Shown here in pieces: positions 50,470 through 59,893 of a DNA stretch of 64,000 bases (position 1 is its first letter; each line of letters starts with the position of its first letter). The notes beneath the pieces were generated by a model that saw nothing but the letters and a program-made list of their open reading frames with translations, was not told where the DNA came from and searched no databases. The position numbers were made by a program, and so were the translations under genes. Source of the DNA: Burkholderiaceae bacterium (GTDB lineage Bacteria > Pseudomonadota > Gammaproteobacteria > Burkholderiales > Burkholderiaceae_B); the NCBI GenBank assembly GCA_021208885.1, contig JAJOJF010000037.1, positions 124,001 to 188,000 of the forward strand. The letters run 5' to 3'.

Positions 50470-51651
50470 ATGCGCGAAGTATGGGTGACGGCGGCCGTTA
50501 GGACGGCAGTGGGTGATTTCGGTGGGTCATTAAAAGATGTCCCTCCTATTGATCTTGGCACCACGGTGGTTAAGGCTGCCCTGGAAAAAAGTGGGGCACC
50601 GGTTGATCAAGTCGGTCATTTGGCGTTTGGCCATGTGATTCATACAGAGGCACGCGACATGTATCTCTCGCGTGTGGTTGCGCTCAATTCAGGCCTGCCG
50701 CAAACCACAGCGGCTTTTAACGTCAACCGGCTCTGTGGCTCAGGCTTGCAAGCCATCGTCTCGGCCTCGCAGTCAATTCTTCTGGGTGATACGGAAGTGG
50801 CTGTCGGTGGTGGTGCTGAGGCCATGAGCCGCGGCGGTTACTTGTCTGAGGCTATGCGGTTCGGTGCCCGTATGGGCGACACCAAGGTAACCGACATGAT
50901 GGTCGCAGCCTTAACGGATCCGTTTGGCCGTATGCACATGGGTGTTACGGCAGAAAATGTCGCCAAAAAGTTCGGTATCACACGCGATGACCAAGACGCA
51001 TTGGCCGTTGAGTCACACAAGCGAGCTATTCGCGCACAGGATGAGGGGCGTTTTGACGGCCAAATCGTGCCTGTTGTCATCAAAGGTCGCAAGGGCGATG
51101 TTGTGTTCGACAAGGACGAGCACCCTCGCCGTGATATCAGCCTTGAGGGCTTGGCCAAATTGCGCGCTGTTTTCCAGAAGGAAAACGGTACAGTTACGGC
51201 GGGCAATGCCTCGGGTATTAATGATGGTGCGGCTGCAGTTGTTCTCATGAGTGGTGAGGCACTGAAATCCTCTGGTTCCAAGCCATTAGCAAAGCTCGTG
51301 GCATACGCGCATGCAGGCGTTGACCCGGAGATCATGGGTATCGGACCAGTCCCGGCTTCACAGCTGGTGCTCAAGCGCGCTGGATTAACGCTGGATCAGA
51401 TTGATGTGATTGAGGCGAACGAAGCTTTTGCCGCCCAGGCATGCGCCGTAACCAAAGAGCTTGGACTCGACCCTGAGAAGGTCAATCCGAACGGCAGTGG
51501 CATTTCGCTTGGCCATCCGATTGGCGCCACCGGGGCCATTGTCACTGTCAAGGCGATTCATGAGTTGCATCGCACCGGTGGTCGTTATGCATTAGTCACC
51601 ATGTGTATTGGTGGCGGGCAGGGGATCGCCGCGATTTTCGAGCGCGCATAA
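50470..51651 (+). CDS. bktB: Acetyl-CoA C-acyltransferase, BktB-like thiolase
   Basis: 393-aa thiolase. Nucleophilic Cys89 in NRLCGSG; His in [15 protein letters not shown] and the second Cys in CIGGGQG complete the site. Overall text is closest to BktB, the beta-ketothiolase that makes 3-ketovaleryl-CoA and acetoacetyl-CoA in Cupriavidus. AAGGAG precedes the ATG. It joins the other acyl-CoA genes of the window in function. Its 3' end is 4 bp from the radC stop. Confidence 0.92.
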   Translation: MREVWVTAAVRTAVGDFGGSLKDVPPIDLGTTVVKAALEKSGAPVDQVGHLAFGHVIHTEARDMYLSRVVALNSGLPQTTAAFNVNRLCGSGLQAIVSASQSILLGDTEVAVGGGAEAMSRGGYLSEAMRFGARMGDTKVTDMMVAALTDPFGRMHMGVTAENVAKKFGITRDDQDALAVESHKRAIRAQDEGRFDGQIVPVVIKGRKGDVVFDKDEHPRRDISLEGLAKLRAVFQKENGTVTAGNASGINDGAAAVVLMSGEALKSSGSKPLAKLVAYAHAGVDPEIMGIGPVPASQLVLKRAGLTLDQIDVIEANEAFAAQACAVTKELGLDPEKVNPNGSGISLGHPIGATGAIVTVKAIHELHRTGGRYALVTMCIGGGQGIAAIFERA

Positions 51652-51655
51652 GCTG

Positions 51656-52366
51656 TCAGGTCTCTGGCAGGCTCGCCACCGGTGAGCCTGCCATATAGCC
51701 AAGTTCAAACAGTGAAATCGTGCGTGGTCCGGCCACAATGATGTGGTCAAGCAGCGATACATCCACCAGAGCCAATGCCTGTCCGAGTGTCTGAGTCATG
51801 GAGATATCGCCGGGGCTCGGTTCGGCGAATCCGGAAGGGTGATTGTGTGCCAGGATTACCGCGCTTGCATGGTGTTCGAGCGCCATTTTGACGAGTTCGC
51901 GTGGATAGACTGACGTCTGCGTCAGAGTGCCTCTCGACACATGCTTGCACGCCAAGATTTGATTCTGAGCGTTTAGCAGCAACGCAATGCAGTGCTCAAT
52001 TGGCCGGTTTGAAAGCAAGCGGCGACAGTGGTCATGAATCTGCTTGGGTTGCCGCACAGGTTGGCCCGAAACGAGTTCGGACAAGCTTGCTCGCTCCCCG
52101 ATTTCAAAGCAGGCGGCCAGTAAACTTGCCCTGGCTGGGCCAAGGCCTTTGAGGGCTTTGAGATCCTTGACAGATTTTCGCTGCAAGCCTCGTAAACCAC
52201 CACAACTGGCTAGCAATTCGTTGGCCATGCCAATGGCGTTGCAGCCTTTGCGGCCACTGCCAAGCAAAAGGGCTACTAATTCGGCATCGGTTAAGGCTCT
52301 TGCACCGAATTTGGCTAGTCTTTCTCTCGGACGTTCATCTGGTGTCAGGCTTTCGCGTAAATGCAT
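51656..52366 (-). CDS. radC: RadC family protein
   Basis: 236-aa JAMM/MPN+ protein. N-terminal helix-hairpin-helix region (ELVALLLGSGRKG, LKALKGLGPARASLLAAC) and metal motif HNHPSGFAEPSPGD (H174, H176, D187). Despite its name a repair role is not proven. The ATG at 52366 is used. A 9-bp hairpin, GGCAGGCTC/GAGCCTGCC at 51666-51692, lies inside its 3' end and just after bktB; it lacks a T-tract, so terminator function is uncertain. Confidence 0.93.
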   Translation of the reverse strand: MHLRESLTPDERPRERLAKFGARALTDAELVALLLGSGRKGCNAIGMANELLASCGGLRGLQRKSVKDLKALKGLGPARASLLAACFEIGERASLSELVSGQPVRQPKQIHDHCRRLLSNRPIEHCIALLLNAQNQILACKHVSRGTLTQTSVYPRELVKMALEHHASAVILAHNHPSGFAEPSPGDISMTQTLGQALALVDVSLLDHIIVAGPRTISLFELGYMAGSPVASLPET

Positions 52367-52430
52367 GGGGCAACCTTTAAAATGCTGGAAGTTAAGTTTG
52401 ACGCATAACCTTGATCTCAATGAGCCAACC

Positions 52431-52892
52431 ATGACAAATTTGCCCACGGTCCGAGAGGACTCTTATTTAACGTTGCACTACCGAATCGTGATTGAAAGTG
52501 GGCCAGGGGCGGGCTCGATTTTTATTGACACGTTTGATGGGCGGCCTGCCACTTTGCAACTCGGTGTCGGGCAATGGGCCCCTGGCATGGAGCAGGCGTT
52601 ACTGGGGCGCACCGAGGGGGATTGTTTCAGTATTCATTTGGCCGCCGACCGTGCATATGGGGACCGTAACCCCGAATTGGTGCAGCGGGTCAGTCGTCAG
52701 ATGCTGGCTGAGAATGCGGGTGAGGATGAGGCGTTTTCTCCGGGTGATTTGGTGTCGTTTACAGCGCCAAACGGAGGTCAGTATTCAGGCGTATTGAAGG
52801 AAATTGATGATCAAGGCGCTTTGTTCGACTTCAATCATCCCTTGGCCGGACGTGCGCTTAGAATTGATATTGATTTGTTGGGAGTGATCTGA
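52431..52892 (+). CDS. fkpB: FKBP-type peptidyl-prolyl isomerase (SlpA/FkpB)
   Basis: 153-aa SlyD-like FKBP isomerase: [40 protein letters not shown] and [19 protein letters not shown]. The ATG at 52431 is chosen from homology; the open frame extends far upstream antisense to radC and is not used. It overlaps ispH as TGATG, the common fkpB-ispH pair. Confidence 0.93.
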   Translation: MTNLPTVREDSYLTLHYRIVIESGPGAGSIFIDTFDGRPATLQLGVGQWAPGMEQALLGRTEGDCFSIHLAADRAYGDRNPELVQRVSRQMLAENAGEDEAFSPGDLVSFTAPNGGQYSGVLKEIDDQGALFDFNHPLAGRALRIDIDLLGVI

Positions 52893-53851
52893 TGGCGGGG
52901 CTTGATATCGTTTTGGCGCAGCCGCGCGGGTTTTGTGCAGGGGTAGATCGGGCAATCGAAATTGTTGAGCGTGCATTGCAGATCCATGGTGCACCGATTT
53001 ATGTTCGTCATGAAATCGTGCATAACAAATTTGTGGTTCAAGACTTGCGTGCCAAAGGAGCGGTATTCGTCAAGGAGCTTGATGAAGTACCCACTGGGTC
53101 AATTGTTGTGTTTTCTGCCCATGGCGTTTCAAAGCAGGTTCAGTCAGATGCCAAGGCGCTGGGTCTGCAGGTCTTTGATGCGACCTGTCCCTTGGTGACA
53201 AAGGTACACGTTGAGGTAGCCAAAATGAGAGCCGCTGGTTTGGAGGTCATCATGATTGGTCATCAGGGGCACCCTGAGGTAGAGGGTACGCTTGGGCAGT
53301 CTGGTGAGGGCATGTATCTAGTGGAGACGGTCGAAGATGTGCAGTCTTTGCAAGTGGCTGATCCGACCAAACTTGCATTTGTGACGCAGACGACGCTGTC
53401 AGTTGACGATGCAGCAACAGTTGCCCAAGCATTGCGTGAAAGGTTCCCCGGGATTCAGGAGCCCAAGAAAAGTGATATTTGCTATGCCACTCAGAATCGT
53501 CAGGACGCAGTCAAGCTGATGAGTCAGCAGTGTGATTTGGTTTTAGTGGTTGGCAGTGCAAACAGTTCAAATTCAAATCGCTTGCGCGAGGTCGCCACTA
53601 GACTAGGGGTTGAGGCTTACTTGATCGACGGTCCAAATTCGATTGATCCCCAATGGCTTGTGAGCAAGCAGCATGTTGGTATTACGGCTGGCGCATCGGC
53701 TCCTGAAGTTCTGGTGCAAGAAGTGATTGTCCGTTTAAAAGAACTTGGCGCAATTTCGGTGCGAACGATGGACGGATTGCAAGAGCACGTGTCATTTCCC
53801 TTGCCCAAAGGGCTCAGTGACAAGTCGATGGGATCGCGTGACGAAGGGTAA
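52892..53851 (+). CDS. ispH: 4-hydroxy-3-methylbut-2-enyl diphosphate reductase
   Basis: 319-aa iron-sulfur enzyme of the last step of the MEP isoprenoid pathway. The three cluster cysteines are Cys15 ([10 protein letters not shown]), in [13 protein letters not shown] and in [10 protein letters not shown]. Also AHGVSK and [15 protein letters not shown]. Coupled to fkpB. Confidence 0.97.
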   Translation: MAGLDIVLAQPRGFCAGVDRAIEIVERALQIHGAPIYVRHEIVHNKFVVQDLRAKGAVFVKELDEVPTGSIVVFSAHGVSKQVQSDAKALGLQVFDATCPLVTKVHVEVAKMRAAGLEVIMIGHQGHPEVEGTLGQSGEGMYLVETVEDVQSLQVADPTKLAFVTQTTLSVDDAATVAQALRERFPGIQEPKKSDICYATQNRQDAVKLMSQQCDLVLVVGSANSSNSNRLREVATRLGVEAYLIDGPNSIDPQWLVSKQHVGITAGASAPEVLVQEVIVRLKELGAISVRTMDGLQEHVSFPLPKGLSDKSMGSRDEG

Positions 53852-53951
53852 GGCGATCGTCTCTGAAGTATCCATTTGATCCAAACGAGGCGGTTTTGGC
53901 CATGTTTTGTTCAGCGCAATGTTTGTGAGTGTGCCGATGCCCTAATATCCA

Positions 53952-53981
53952 ACAGCCTGACGGCAAATTCGCCTAGGCTGT
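53952..53981 (+). other. Hairpin upstream of MFS transporter
   Basis: ACAGCCT (53952-53958) pairs with AGGCTGT (53975-53981), with an inner GGC-aaattc-GCC. It lies 25 bp before the MFS ATG, which lacks a visible Shine-Dalgarno, and 100 bp after ispH. No T-run follows it on the plus strand; it may be a weak terminator or leader element. Confidence 0.4.
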
Positions 53982-54006
53982 CAAAAATTAGATCAAAACA
54001 GAACCT

Positions 54007-55272
54007 ATGCAGCGACCCTATCAATCCCGTTGGTACTACGGCTGGAATATCGTGGCCGGTGCCACGGTTCTAACGTTGTTGACCGTTGGCATGCGATTGG
54101 GCATCGGCCCGTTTTTCTTGCCAATGACACAAGACTTGGCATTTAGTCGAAGTCTGCTTTCTACCATTATTGCGGTTGGCATGCTGTGTTACGGCCTCGC
54201 CATGCCATTAGCAGGCTATCTGGTAGGACGATGGGGGACACGCGCGGTTTTGTTGATTGGTGTGTTTGTTGTGGTGTTGTCTTCATTCTGGACCATTTAT
54301 GCAACAACACCCTGGGCATTGATGATGTCGTTCGGGATTTTATTGTCGGTGGGCCTGGCCTTTACGAGCCCGATTGCGCTTACCCCGGTGATTGCAAAGT
54401 GGTTTACGCGCAAACGCGGCATGGCTTTGTTTTTCCTGTCCACGGGTTCAATGGCGGGCATTGCTATCATGACGCCAGTCTTTACTTTGGCCATCGAGAC
54501 CGTTGGTTGGCAGGCAACGCTGTTTTGGTTCGCTATCGCCTTTTTGGTAATTGCTACCCCGATAGCCATTTGGGTTGTTCGTGACAATCCTCCAGCGCAC
54601 ACAGATACGCTGGACAACCAGGTTGCTGCCGCCAAGACTCGTTCTGAACTGCATGCAATGCACATGAGCGTAGAGCGCTTGACGTTCTATCAGGCAATTA
54701 AAAGCTGGCCATTCTGGTTGATTTGTCTCGGTCTATTTGCTTGTGGCTTTAGCATGAATCTCTTGGGCACGCATGGCATGCCCATGCTGATGGATCACGG
54801 CTTTGATCCGCTGACTAGCTCTATGGGTATTGGTTTGATTGGTGTGGTGGCTATCTTCAGCACGCTAGTGCTGGGGCGGCTGTCTGATGTGCTGCCACGG
54901 CCGAGCATGTTGGCAGTGATTTATTTGGTCCGCGGCTTAGGTTTTTTCATGTTGTTGATCGTGGGTACAAAATGGGAACTGTTTTTGACGTCTTCCATTG
55001 GTGGGATTGTGTGGGCCGGCAGTATTGCGCTGTCGTCAGCCATTTTGGCTGACATCTATGGTGTCAAGTTGGTTGGAGTTTTGTATGGTTGGGCCTACTT
55101 GTCACATCAGATAGGCGCGACGGTCAGCTCTTGGCTGGGAGGCTGGGGGTATGACACGTTTGGTACGCACTGGATCGCGTTTGGTGCTTCCGGCGTGCTG
55201 CTGGTTGCTGCGGCAGCGGTATCTTACCAGCTGCCGCGACAAGGCACTTTTCTTATTCGAGTGTCTGCATAG
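54007..55272 (+). CDS. MFS transporter (monocarboxylate / oxalate-formate antiporter-like)
   Basis: 421-aa protein with 12 hydrophobic helices. It opens YYGWNIVAGATVLTLLTVGMR and has WFTRKRGMALFFLSTGSMAG, as in the OFA/monocarboxylate group. It is convergent with the BKACE gene (17 bp apart) and might import the acid that BKACE and the hydroxyacyl-CoA dehydrogenase use (inference from position). Confidence 0.87.
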   Translation: MQRPYQSRWYYGWNIVAGATVLTLLTVGMRLGIGPFFLPMTQDLAFSRSLLSTIIAVGMLCYGLAMPLAGYLVGRWGTRAVLLIGVFVVVLSSFWTIYATTPWALMMSFGILLSVGLAFTSPIALTPVIAKWFTRKRGMALFFLSTGSMAGIAIMTPVFTLAIETVGWQATLFWFAIAFLVIATPIAIWVVRDNPPAHTDTLDNQVAAAKTRSELHAMHMSVERLTFYQAIKSWPFWLICLGLFACGFSMNLLGTHGMPMLMDHGFDPLTSSMGIGLIGVVAIFSTLVLGRLSDVLPRPSMLAVIYLVRGLGFFMLLIVGTKWELFLTSSIGGIVWAGSIALSSAILADIYGVKLVGVLYGWAYLSHQIGATVSSWLGGWGYDTFGTHWIAFGASGVLLVAAAAVSYQLPRQGTFLIRVSA

Positions 55273-55289
55273 CGACAGACAATCAGCCC

Positions 55290-56222
55290 TCAAAAATTGA
55301 CCTGATCACGGCCTTTGAGTTGCAGAATTTGTCTGGCCTCGTCAGGCGTGGCGACCTCGAGGTTGAGTGCTTCGAGGATGACACGAATCCTGCTGACCTG
55401 CTCTGCATTCGATGATGCCATCTTGCCAGGTTCAATCCAGAGTGAATCCTCAAGGCCCACACGCACATTCGAACCCATTGCTGCACCCATTGTGGCCAAT
55501 GGGATTTGATTTCGGCCAGCGCCGAGAATTGACCATTGGTAATTGTCACCGAACAGGCGATCGGCTGTTCGGCGCATGTGCATCAAGTCTTCGGGGTTAG
55601 GGCCAATACCACCGAGAATGCCAAATACGGACTGCACAAACGCTGGGCCGGGTACAAGACCTTTATCCATAAAATGAGCCAGGTTATAGAGATGACTAAT
55701 GTCGTAACACTCAAATTCAAAACGGGTTCCGTTATCTGACCCTTGCCTTAGGATTGTCTCGATATCCTTGTACGTGTTCTTGAAAATAAGGTCACGACTA
55801 TTTTCCAGATGCTCACGCTCCCATTGGTGCTCAAAGGTCTTGAAACGATCGAGCATCGGAAACAAACCAAAATTCATCGAGCCCATGTTCAAGGATGCGA
55901 CTTCAGGCCTGAATGTCATGGCGGGTCGCATGCGTTCCTCAACACTCATGTGAGGACTGCCACCGGTCGTAATGTTTACGACCGCATTGGTGTTGGCTTT
56001 GATCTTTTGCAAGAACGGCCTGAATAGTTCAGGATCTTGGGAAGGTTTGCCGGTGCTTGGGTCACGAGCATGCAGATGTAGGATAGCTGCGCCAGCTTGG
56101 GCTGCGCCAATGGCTGCGTCTGCGATTTGCTCTGCAGTCACGGGTAGGGCTTTAGACATGGAGGGTGTATGAATCGCGCCGGTAACAGCGCAGGTGATGA
56201 TGACTTTGCGTTTGCTTGCCAT
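55290..56222 (-). CDS. BKACE family 3-keto acid cleavage enzyme
   Basis: 310-aa TIM-barrel enzyme of the beta-keto acid cleavage family (PF05853), which converts a 3-keto acid plus acetyl-CoA to acetoacetyl-type CoA and a new product. Zinc ligands are in AAILHLHARDPSTGKP (HxH), with ITTGGSP and FECYDISHLYNL following. It follows the hydroxyacyl-CoA dehydrogenase by 32 bp. Family members act on 3-dehydrocarnitine, 3-keto-5-aminohexanoate and others; which one is unclear. Confidence 0.9.
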   Translation of the reverse strand: MASKRKVIITCAVTGAIHTPSMSKALPVTAEQIADAAIGAAQAGAAILHLHARDPSTGKPSQDPELFRPFLQKIKANTNAVVNITTGGSPHMSVEERMRPAMTFRPEVASLNMGSMNFGLFPMLDRFKTFEHQWEREHLENSRDLIFKNTYKDIETILRQGSDNGTRFEFECYDISHLYNLAHFMDKGLVPGPAFVQSVFGILGGIGPNPEDLMHMRRTADRLFGDNYQWSILGAGRNQIPLATMGAAMGSNVRVGLEDSLWIEPGKMASSNAEQVSRIRVILEALNLEVATPDEARQILQLKGRDQVNF

Positions 56223-56254
56223 AATGTGTTCGCCTCGGGTTTGAGTTGGTTTGT

Positions 56255-57190
56255 CTATTCGCTAGTGTGTTCGAATTGCAGTTTGTGTCGCATGAGAGCC
56301 ATCAGTCGTTCGTCGCGCCAGAGTCGCCGATCCAGTAGTTTGTCTGCGGGTAATTGTTCACGACGTTGTGTTTGGGCCTTGTGGATTAGTTCCTCACTCC
56401 ATGGGTTCGTGTCCGTTTGTTCGGTGGCAATGCTCTGGTACATCCCACCATAGCGTTTGCAATAGTCTGCAAGTCCATCGGGTGCATTCAAGTCAATGGT
56501 TTCAAATGGTCCCATAAATGACCAGCGCAGCCCAAGACCATGTTTGACGGTGACATCAAGGTCTTCGACGCTAACTACACCTTGTTCAACCAGACGAAAT
56601 GCTTCACGTAGCAAAGCGCCCTGAAGACGGTTGAGCACGAATCCTTCGACCTCGTGGTGAACGGTGACGGGTTGTTGTTTCACTAGCTCCATCAATGCTC
56701 TTGCGCGTTCGATAACCGCAGCGTCAGTCCAAGGCGCTCCGCACAGCTCAACAACAGGCACGAGATAGGGCGGATTTACAGGATGGGCAACCAGGCAGCG
56801 ATGGCGCCCTGGCAATGATTCGGTAAATAGCGATGCGGGAATGCTTGACGTAGAGCTCGCAAGAATGGCGTCTGGCTTGGCAAGCGCATCGAGATGTTGA
56901 TAAAAATCGCGCTTGATTTCTACCTGCTCTGGCAAGCTTTCCTGAACGTAGTCTGCGCCTTCGAGCGCATCAGCCAAAGAAGATGCAACCCTTATGTGGT
57001 TCATTGCAGCAGTAGCGTCGCTGACTAGGCCATGCGTTTGAAGCTCTAGCAATTGTTTGGAAATGATATTGGTAGCACGTTGCAGTGCTTCATGGTTGCC
57101 ATCCCAAATGCTTACCTCCAGGCCAGCGCGCGCGAAGACAATCGCCCATGCTTGCCCAACCAGTCCCGTGCCTATAACGGCTATTTTCAT
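56255..57190 (-). CDS. 3-hydroxyacyl-CoA dehydrogenase family protein (carnitine dehydrogenase-like)
   Basis: 311-aa NAD-dependent dehydrogenase. Rossmann motif IGTGLVGQAWAIVFARAG, then SSTSSIPASLF, VAHPVNPPYLVPVVELC with the catalytic His, and EGFVLNRLQGALLREAFRLV. This matches the lambda-crystallin / L-carnitine dehydrogenase branch. Paired with a BKACE gene, as in the carnitine route (carnitine to 3-dehydrocarnitine to acetoacetyl-type product plus betaine). That pairing makes carnitine or a related beta-hydroxy acid a reasonable candidate substrate. Confidence 0.85.
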   Translation of the reverse strand: MKIAVIGTGLVGQAWAIVFARAGLEVSIWDGNHEALQRATNIISKQLLELQTHGLVSDATAAMNHIRVASSLADALEGADYVQESLPEQVEIKRDFYQHLDALAKPDAILASSTSSIPASLFTESLPGRHRCLVAHPVNPPYLVPVVELCGAPWTDAAVIERARALMELVKQQPVTVHHEVEGFVLNRLQGALLREAFRLVEQGVVSVEDLDVTVKHGLGLRWSFMGPFETIDLNAPDGLADYCKRYGGMYQSIATEQTDTNPWSEELIHKAQTQRREQLPADKLLDRRLWRDERLMALMRHKLQFEHTSE

Positions 57191-57506
57191 AAAAAGACTC
57201 CTCCTTGTCTTGAACCCATGTCGTCATGCTATGGCCTGATGCCGCACCTATACGCCCCTTAGACAGCAGGCGTCCCGTGCCTGAGCACAACAACTCAGTG
57301 CTACCGGTGACCAGTACGTGCCTTTTCCCAACATCAGCGTCTGCGAACGCAGCTTATCTAGTCATATTTATCTTGGGGTATTTGATTTGACCATAAGGGC
57401 GACGCTTATCGGAAGTTGGGACTCCCATCCGCGCATAATGGGGTAGAGCCAAACCGTAGAGCCAGGGTCGAGTTGTGGAGGCTGGGGGTGTGGGAAGTGA
57501 GAGGGA
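57191..57506. other. Gene-free stretch
   Basis: About 316 bp between the dehydrogenase start and tRNA-Thr. No supported gene. A short direct repeat GTAGAGCCA occurs twice close together (around 57444 and 57458). The promoter of the leftward 3-hydroxyacyl-CoA dehydrogenase must lie here but is not clear. Confidence 0.5.
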
Positions 57507-57582
57507 TGGTGCCGATGAGAGGAGTCGAACCTCCGACCTTCGCATTACGAATGCGCTGCTCTACCAACTGAGCTACATCGGC
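57507..57582 (-). tRNA. tRNA-Thr (CGT)
   Basis: Minus-strand cloverleaf of 76 nt including an encoded CCA. Acceptor GCCGATG/CATCGGC, D-arm TAGCTCAGTTGGTAGAGC, anticodon stem-loop CGCATTCGTAATGCG with anticodon CGT, T-arm GGAGGTTCGACTCC. A TAGAAT box lies just upstream (57593-57598), without a clear -35. Confidence 0.96.
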
Positions 57583-57699
57583 GTAGCCTGCAATTCTATC
57601 AGAATGTTCAAAGCTTGCGCTTCGTTCATTCCGTGCAGTGTTCGAGAGTCACACAGATTAAGTACGGTCTGTGGTCACGCGGATTGGATGTGGGCCGAT

Positions 57700-57729
57700 T
57701 TGCATATAAGTAAAATTCGGTGCTAGAAT
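57700..57729 (+). promoter_or_regulatory. Promoter of tRNA-Asn
   Basis: TTGCAT (57700-57705) and TAGAAT (57724-57729) with an 18-bp spacer, 14 bp before the mature 5' end of tRNA-Asn. Confidence 0.65.
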
Positions 57730-57743
57730 CTTCGCTTCTCCGG

Positions 57744-57819
57744 TCCCCAATAGCTCAGTCGGTAGAGCGCCGGACTGTTAATCCGTAGGTCCCTGGTTCG
57801 AGCCCAGGTTGGGGAGCCA
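57744..57819 (+). tRNA. tRNA-Asn (GTT)
   Basis: 76-nt cloverleaf with encoded CCA: acceptor TCCCCAA/TTGGGGA, D-arm TAGCTCAGTCGGTAGAGC, anticodon stem-loop CCGGACTGTTAATCCG with anticodon GTT, T-arm CCTGGTTCGAGCCCAGG. A terminator follows directly, and an integrase gene comes 120 bp later, so the tRNA 3' end is the likely attachment site. Confidence 0.97.
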
Positions 57820-57834
57820 AAATTCACATTCAAG

Positions 57835-57863
57835 ATCAGCAGGTTACGCCTGCTGATTTTTTT
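57835..57863 (+). terminator. Intrinsic terminator of tRNA-Asn
   Basis: ATCAGCAGG-ttacg-CCTGCTGAT, a 9-bp perfect stem with a 5-nt loop, followed by a run of T. Confidence 0.92.
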
Positions 57864-57938
57864 ATCCCTGAATTGCACGTTTTATACACAGTTTAAAAAT
57901 AGGTTGCTGATTTCTATATTTGGCAATACACTAGCTGC

Positions 57939-59330
57939 ATGCGTGAACATTCAGCTCAAACCATAGTCGTGAAAGAGAACGCCATCCGGCTGGTGCGTCG
58001 TGCTGACAGCGCCCGCTGGCAGGTGCACTACAAGGTCGACAAATTGGGCAAGTGGATGCGGTCGGCAACCGGCACAGAGGACTTGGCAAAGGCCCGTGAA
58101 ATCGCCGAAGAGAAATGGTATGAGGCCCGCATTCTTGCCAACAAGGGTGCGTTCGTTGTGTCAAAGAAGTTCCGGGCAGTGGCTGAAATTGTGCTGCGCG
58201 AACTTCACCTCAAAATAGAGAACGACAAAACCCGCCGTGGCAGCAACAATGACTACATCAGTGCCATCAATAACTACCTGATCCCGTTTTACGGCAACTA
58301 CAACGTCGATCGCATCACGCAGTCAGTGGTCAATGATTTTCATGACTGGCGTGTAGAGAAGGTTGGGCGGGAGCTTAGCCAAAGTGCTCAAGCCAATCAC
58401 AATGCCGCCATGAATCTGGTTCTACAGAAGGCAGTTGAGCGTGGCTATATGTTGCCCATGCAAAAGCCGATCTTAAAGAACACTGGTGAGTCGGGTGGTC
58501 GGCGTCCGGATTTCAGTGACGAGGAAGTTCAGCAGCTCTTTGCTTTCATGCCAGGCTGGATTGAAGCCGCTCGGCGAGGGCGTCACCGCGAAATACGTGA
58601 GCTCTTGTGTATCTACGTGGGATTTGCCGCTGCAACTGGCATGCGGACTGGCACAGAGATGCATTACCTCGAGTGGCGCCACATCAATATCAAAGAGACA
58701 GGATCTGAACCCGTGCTTTACGTCAGCCTGCAAAAGGGCAAAACGGTCAGAAAGCACAAGCCGCAGACGGTCGTGCTGCATCGCAGTTGCGTGCTTTATC
58801 TGGAACGGTTGAAGAACCTGTCAAATGCGTTGAAAGACAAGTCACTTTGGGATGTGCTGCGCGAGCGTCACGCGATTCGGCTTTTTAGCTTAAGCGATGG
58901 CACGCAGCCAACACAGCTGACCAAGCAGTTCAAACAGCTGTTAATGGACGCCAACTTGCTGCTTTGTCCGATCACGGGTGAAGAGCGCACGCTTTACAGT
59001 TTGCGCCACTACGCCATCACCCAAGCCATTTCAAGAGGTTTGACTGCAGAGCAGTTGCAGCCTCAGTACCGCACCAGTCCTGCCATGATTGCTCGGTACT
59101 ACAACCATCTGGATCCACTGAGAAATGCCGAGTACTACGCTGGGCATAAGGATCCCAAGTACCAGCATCAAGAAGAGGAAATCTCACGCCTGCTGAATGG
59201 CGTTCCTACTGATCCCATGATCGGTCTGGCAGAGCTGTCCACGGGTTTACGTATGCCCCTGGCTGCTATTAACACGGCTGCCAACGATCATTTGCGGCAA
59301 GCACTGCGTAACTCCAAAGCCGCTCGATAA
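57939..59330 (+). CDS. Phage-type tyrosine integrase
   Basis: 463-aa site-specific recombinase. N-terminal arm-type DNA-binding region (about 10-75), core-binding SAM-like domain (about 77-185), catalytic domain after that. Catalytic residues: R236 (ATGMRTGTEM), a lysine in LQKGKTVRKHK, R356-H357 (YSLRHYAIT; the usual HxxR histidine is Y353), and the nucleophile in MIARYYNHL (Y387 or Y388). The TSPAMIARYY text is typical of integrases in which the second histidine is replaced. It sits 120 bp past tRNA-Asn, reading away from it. It marks the left end of an integrative element. Confidence 0.92.
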   Translation: MREHSAQTIVVKENAIRLVRRADSARWQVHYKVDKLGKWMRSATGTEDLAKAREIAEEKWYEARILANKGAFVVSKKFRAVAEIVLRELHLKIENDKTRRGSNNDYISAINNYLIPFYGNYNVDRITQSVVNDFHDWRVEKVGRELSQSAQANHNAAMNLVLQKAVERGYMLPMQKPILKNTGESGGRRPDFSDEEVQQLFAFMPGWIEAARRGRHREIRELLCIYVGFAAATGMRTGTEMHYLEWRHINIKETGSEPVLYVSLQKGKTVRKHKPQTVVLHRSCVLYLERLKNLSNALKDKSLWDVLRERHAIRLFSLSDGTQPTQLTKQFKQLLMDANLLLCPITGEERTLYSLRHYAITQAISRGLTAEQLQPQYRTSPAMIARYYNHLDPLRNAEYYAGHKDPKYQHQEEEISRLLNGVPTDPMIGLAELSTGLRMPLAAINTAANDHLRQALRNSKAAR

Positions 59331-59346
59331 CCCGGACTAACTGCAC

Positions 59347-59847
59347 ATGGCCAAACGACCCAACCTCACGACCGAACACTCTGGCCAAGACGCTAGCCAG
59401 CTGTCGAAACTCTTCAAGTCAAGGGCTGAAAAATCACTGGCTGAGTCCATCGAGCTTCTAAGTGCACGAGGTCTGTATGCCAGGGCTTTGAGCAAGATAG
59501 AGCAGGGGCAGGATATTTCAGATGAGTTGCCTGAGCTGAAAACAATCTCGACGGCAAATGCTATCCGTATCATCAAAAACTTGATCGCCGATGCCGACGA
59601 ACAGGTTGAATCGGCGTGGGCACTAGATACCCGCTATGCTGACTTATTCAAGACCAGCTTCAGAATGAAGCAGCCCCCGGGAGAACTGTTTCCGGTTTTT
59701 GATGTTGAGTACACGGCAACGACAATCGATGGCGATGTGGTGATTTCAGCTGTGTCAAACCGTCGGATGGTGACGGTTACAGTGACTGGGTCTGATGCCG
59801 CCGTTCAAAGTTTGGCGAAACGGTTAGTGATCGCTGGGTTGCGGTGA
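59347..59847 (+). CDS. Unrecognised 166-aa protein
   Basis: I recognise no family. The first 95 residues are charged and helical (QLSKLFKSRAEKSLAESIEL, IRIIKNLIADADEQVESAW); the last 60 look like beta-strands (VFDVEYTATTIDGDVVISAV, RMVTVTVTGSDAAVQ). No signal peptide or membrane helix. It lies 16 bp after the integrase and 46 bp before the ATPase gene on the same strand, so the three may be co-transcribed. It could be a partner of either. Confidence 0.75.
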   Translation: MAKRPNLTTEHSGQDASQLSKLFKSRAEKSLAESIELLSARGLYARALSKIEQGQDISDELPELKTISTANAIRIIKNLIADADEQVESAWALDTRYADLFKTSFRMKQPPGELFPVFDVEYTATTIDGDVVISAVSNRRMVTVTVTGSDAAVQSLAKRLVIAGLR

Positions 59848-59893
59848 TTTTCTGTTTCTATAAGTTTTTGCAGGGTAAAGTCCAAAGGTGTCT

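Noticed and set aside
51666..51692. 9-bp hairpin between bktB and radC as a terminator
   Set aside because: It lies within the radC coding end and has no T-tract; kept only as a remark under radC.
52044..52430. Extension of fkpB upstream through radC antisense
   Set aside because: Homology to FKBP begins at the ATG at 52431; the extension is a shadow of radC.
57354..57545. Open frames overlapping tRNA-Thr
   Set aside because: They run across a structural RNA gene and have no coding character.
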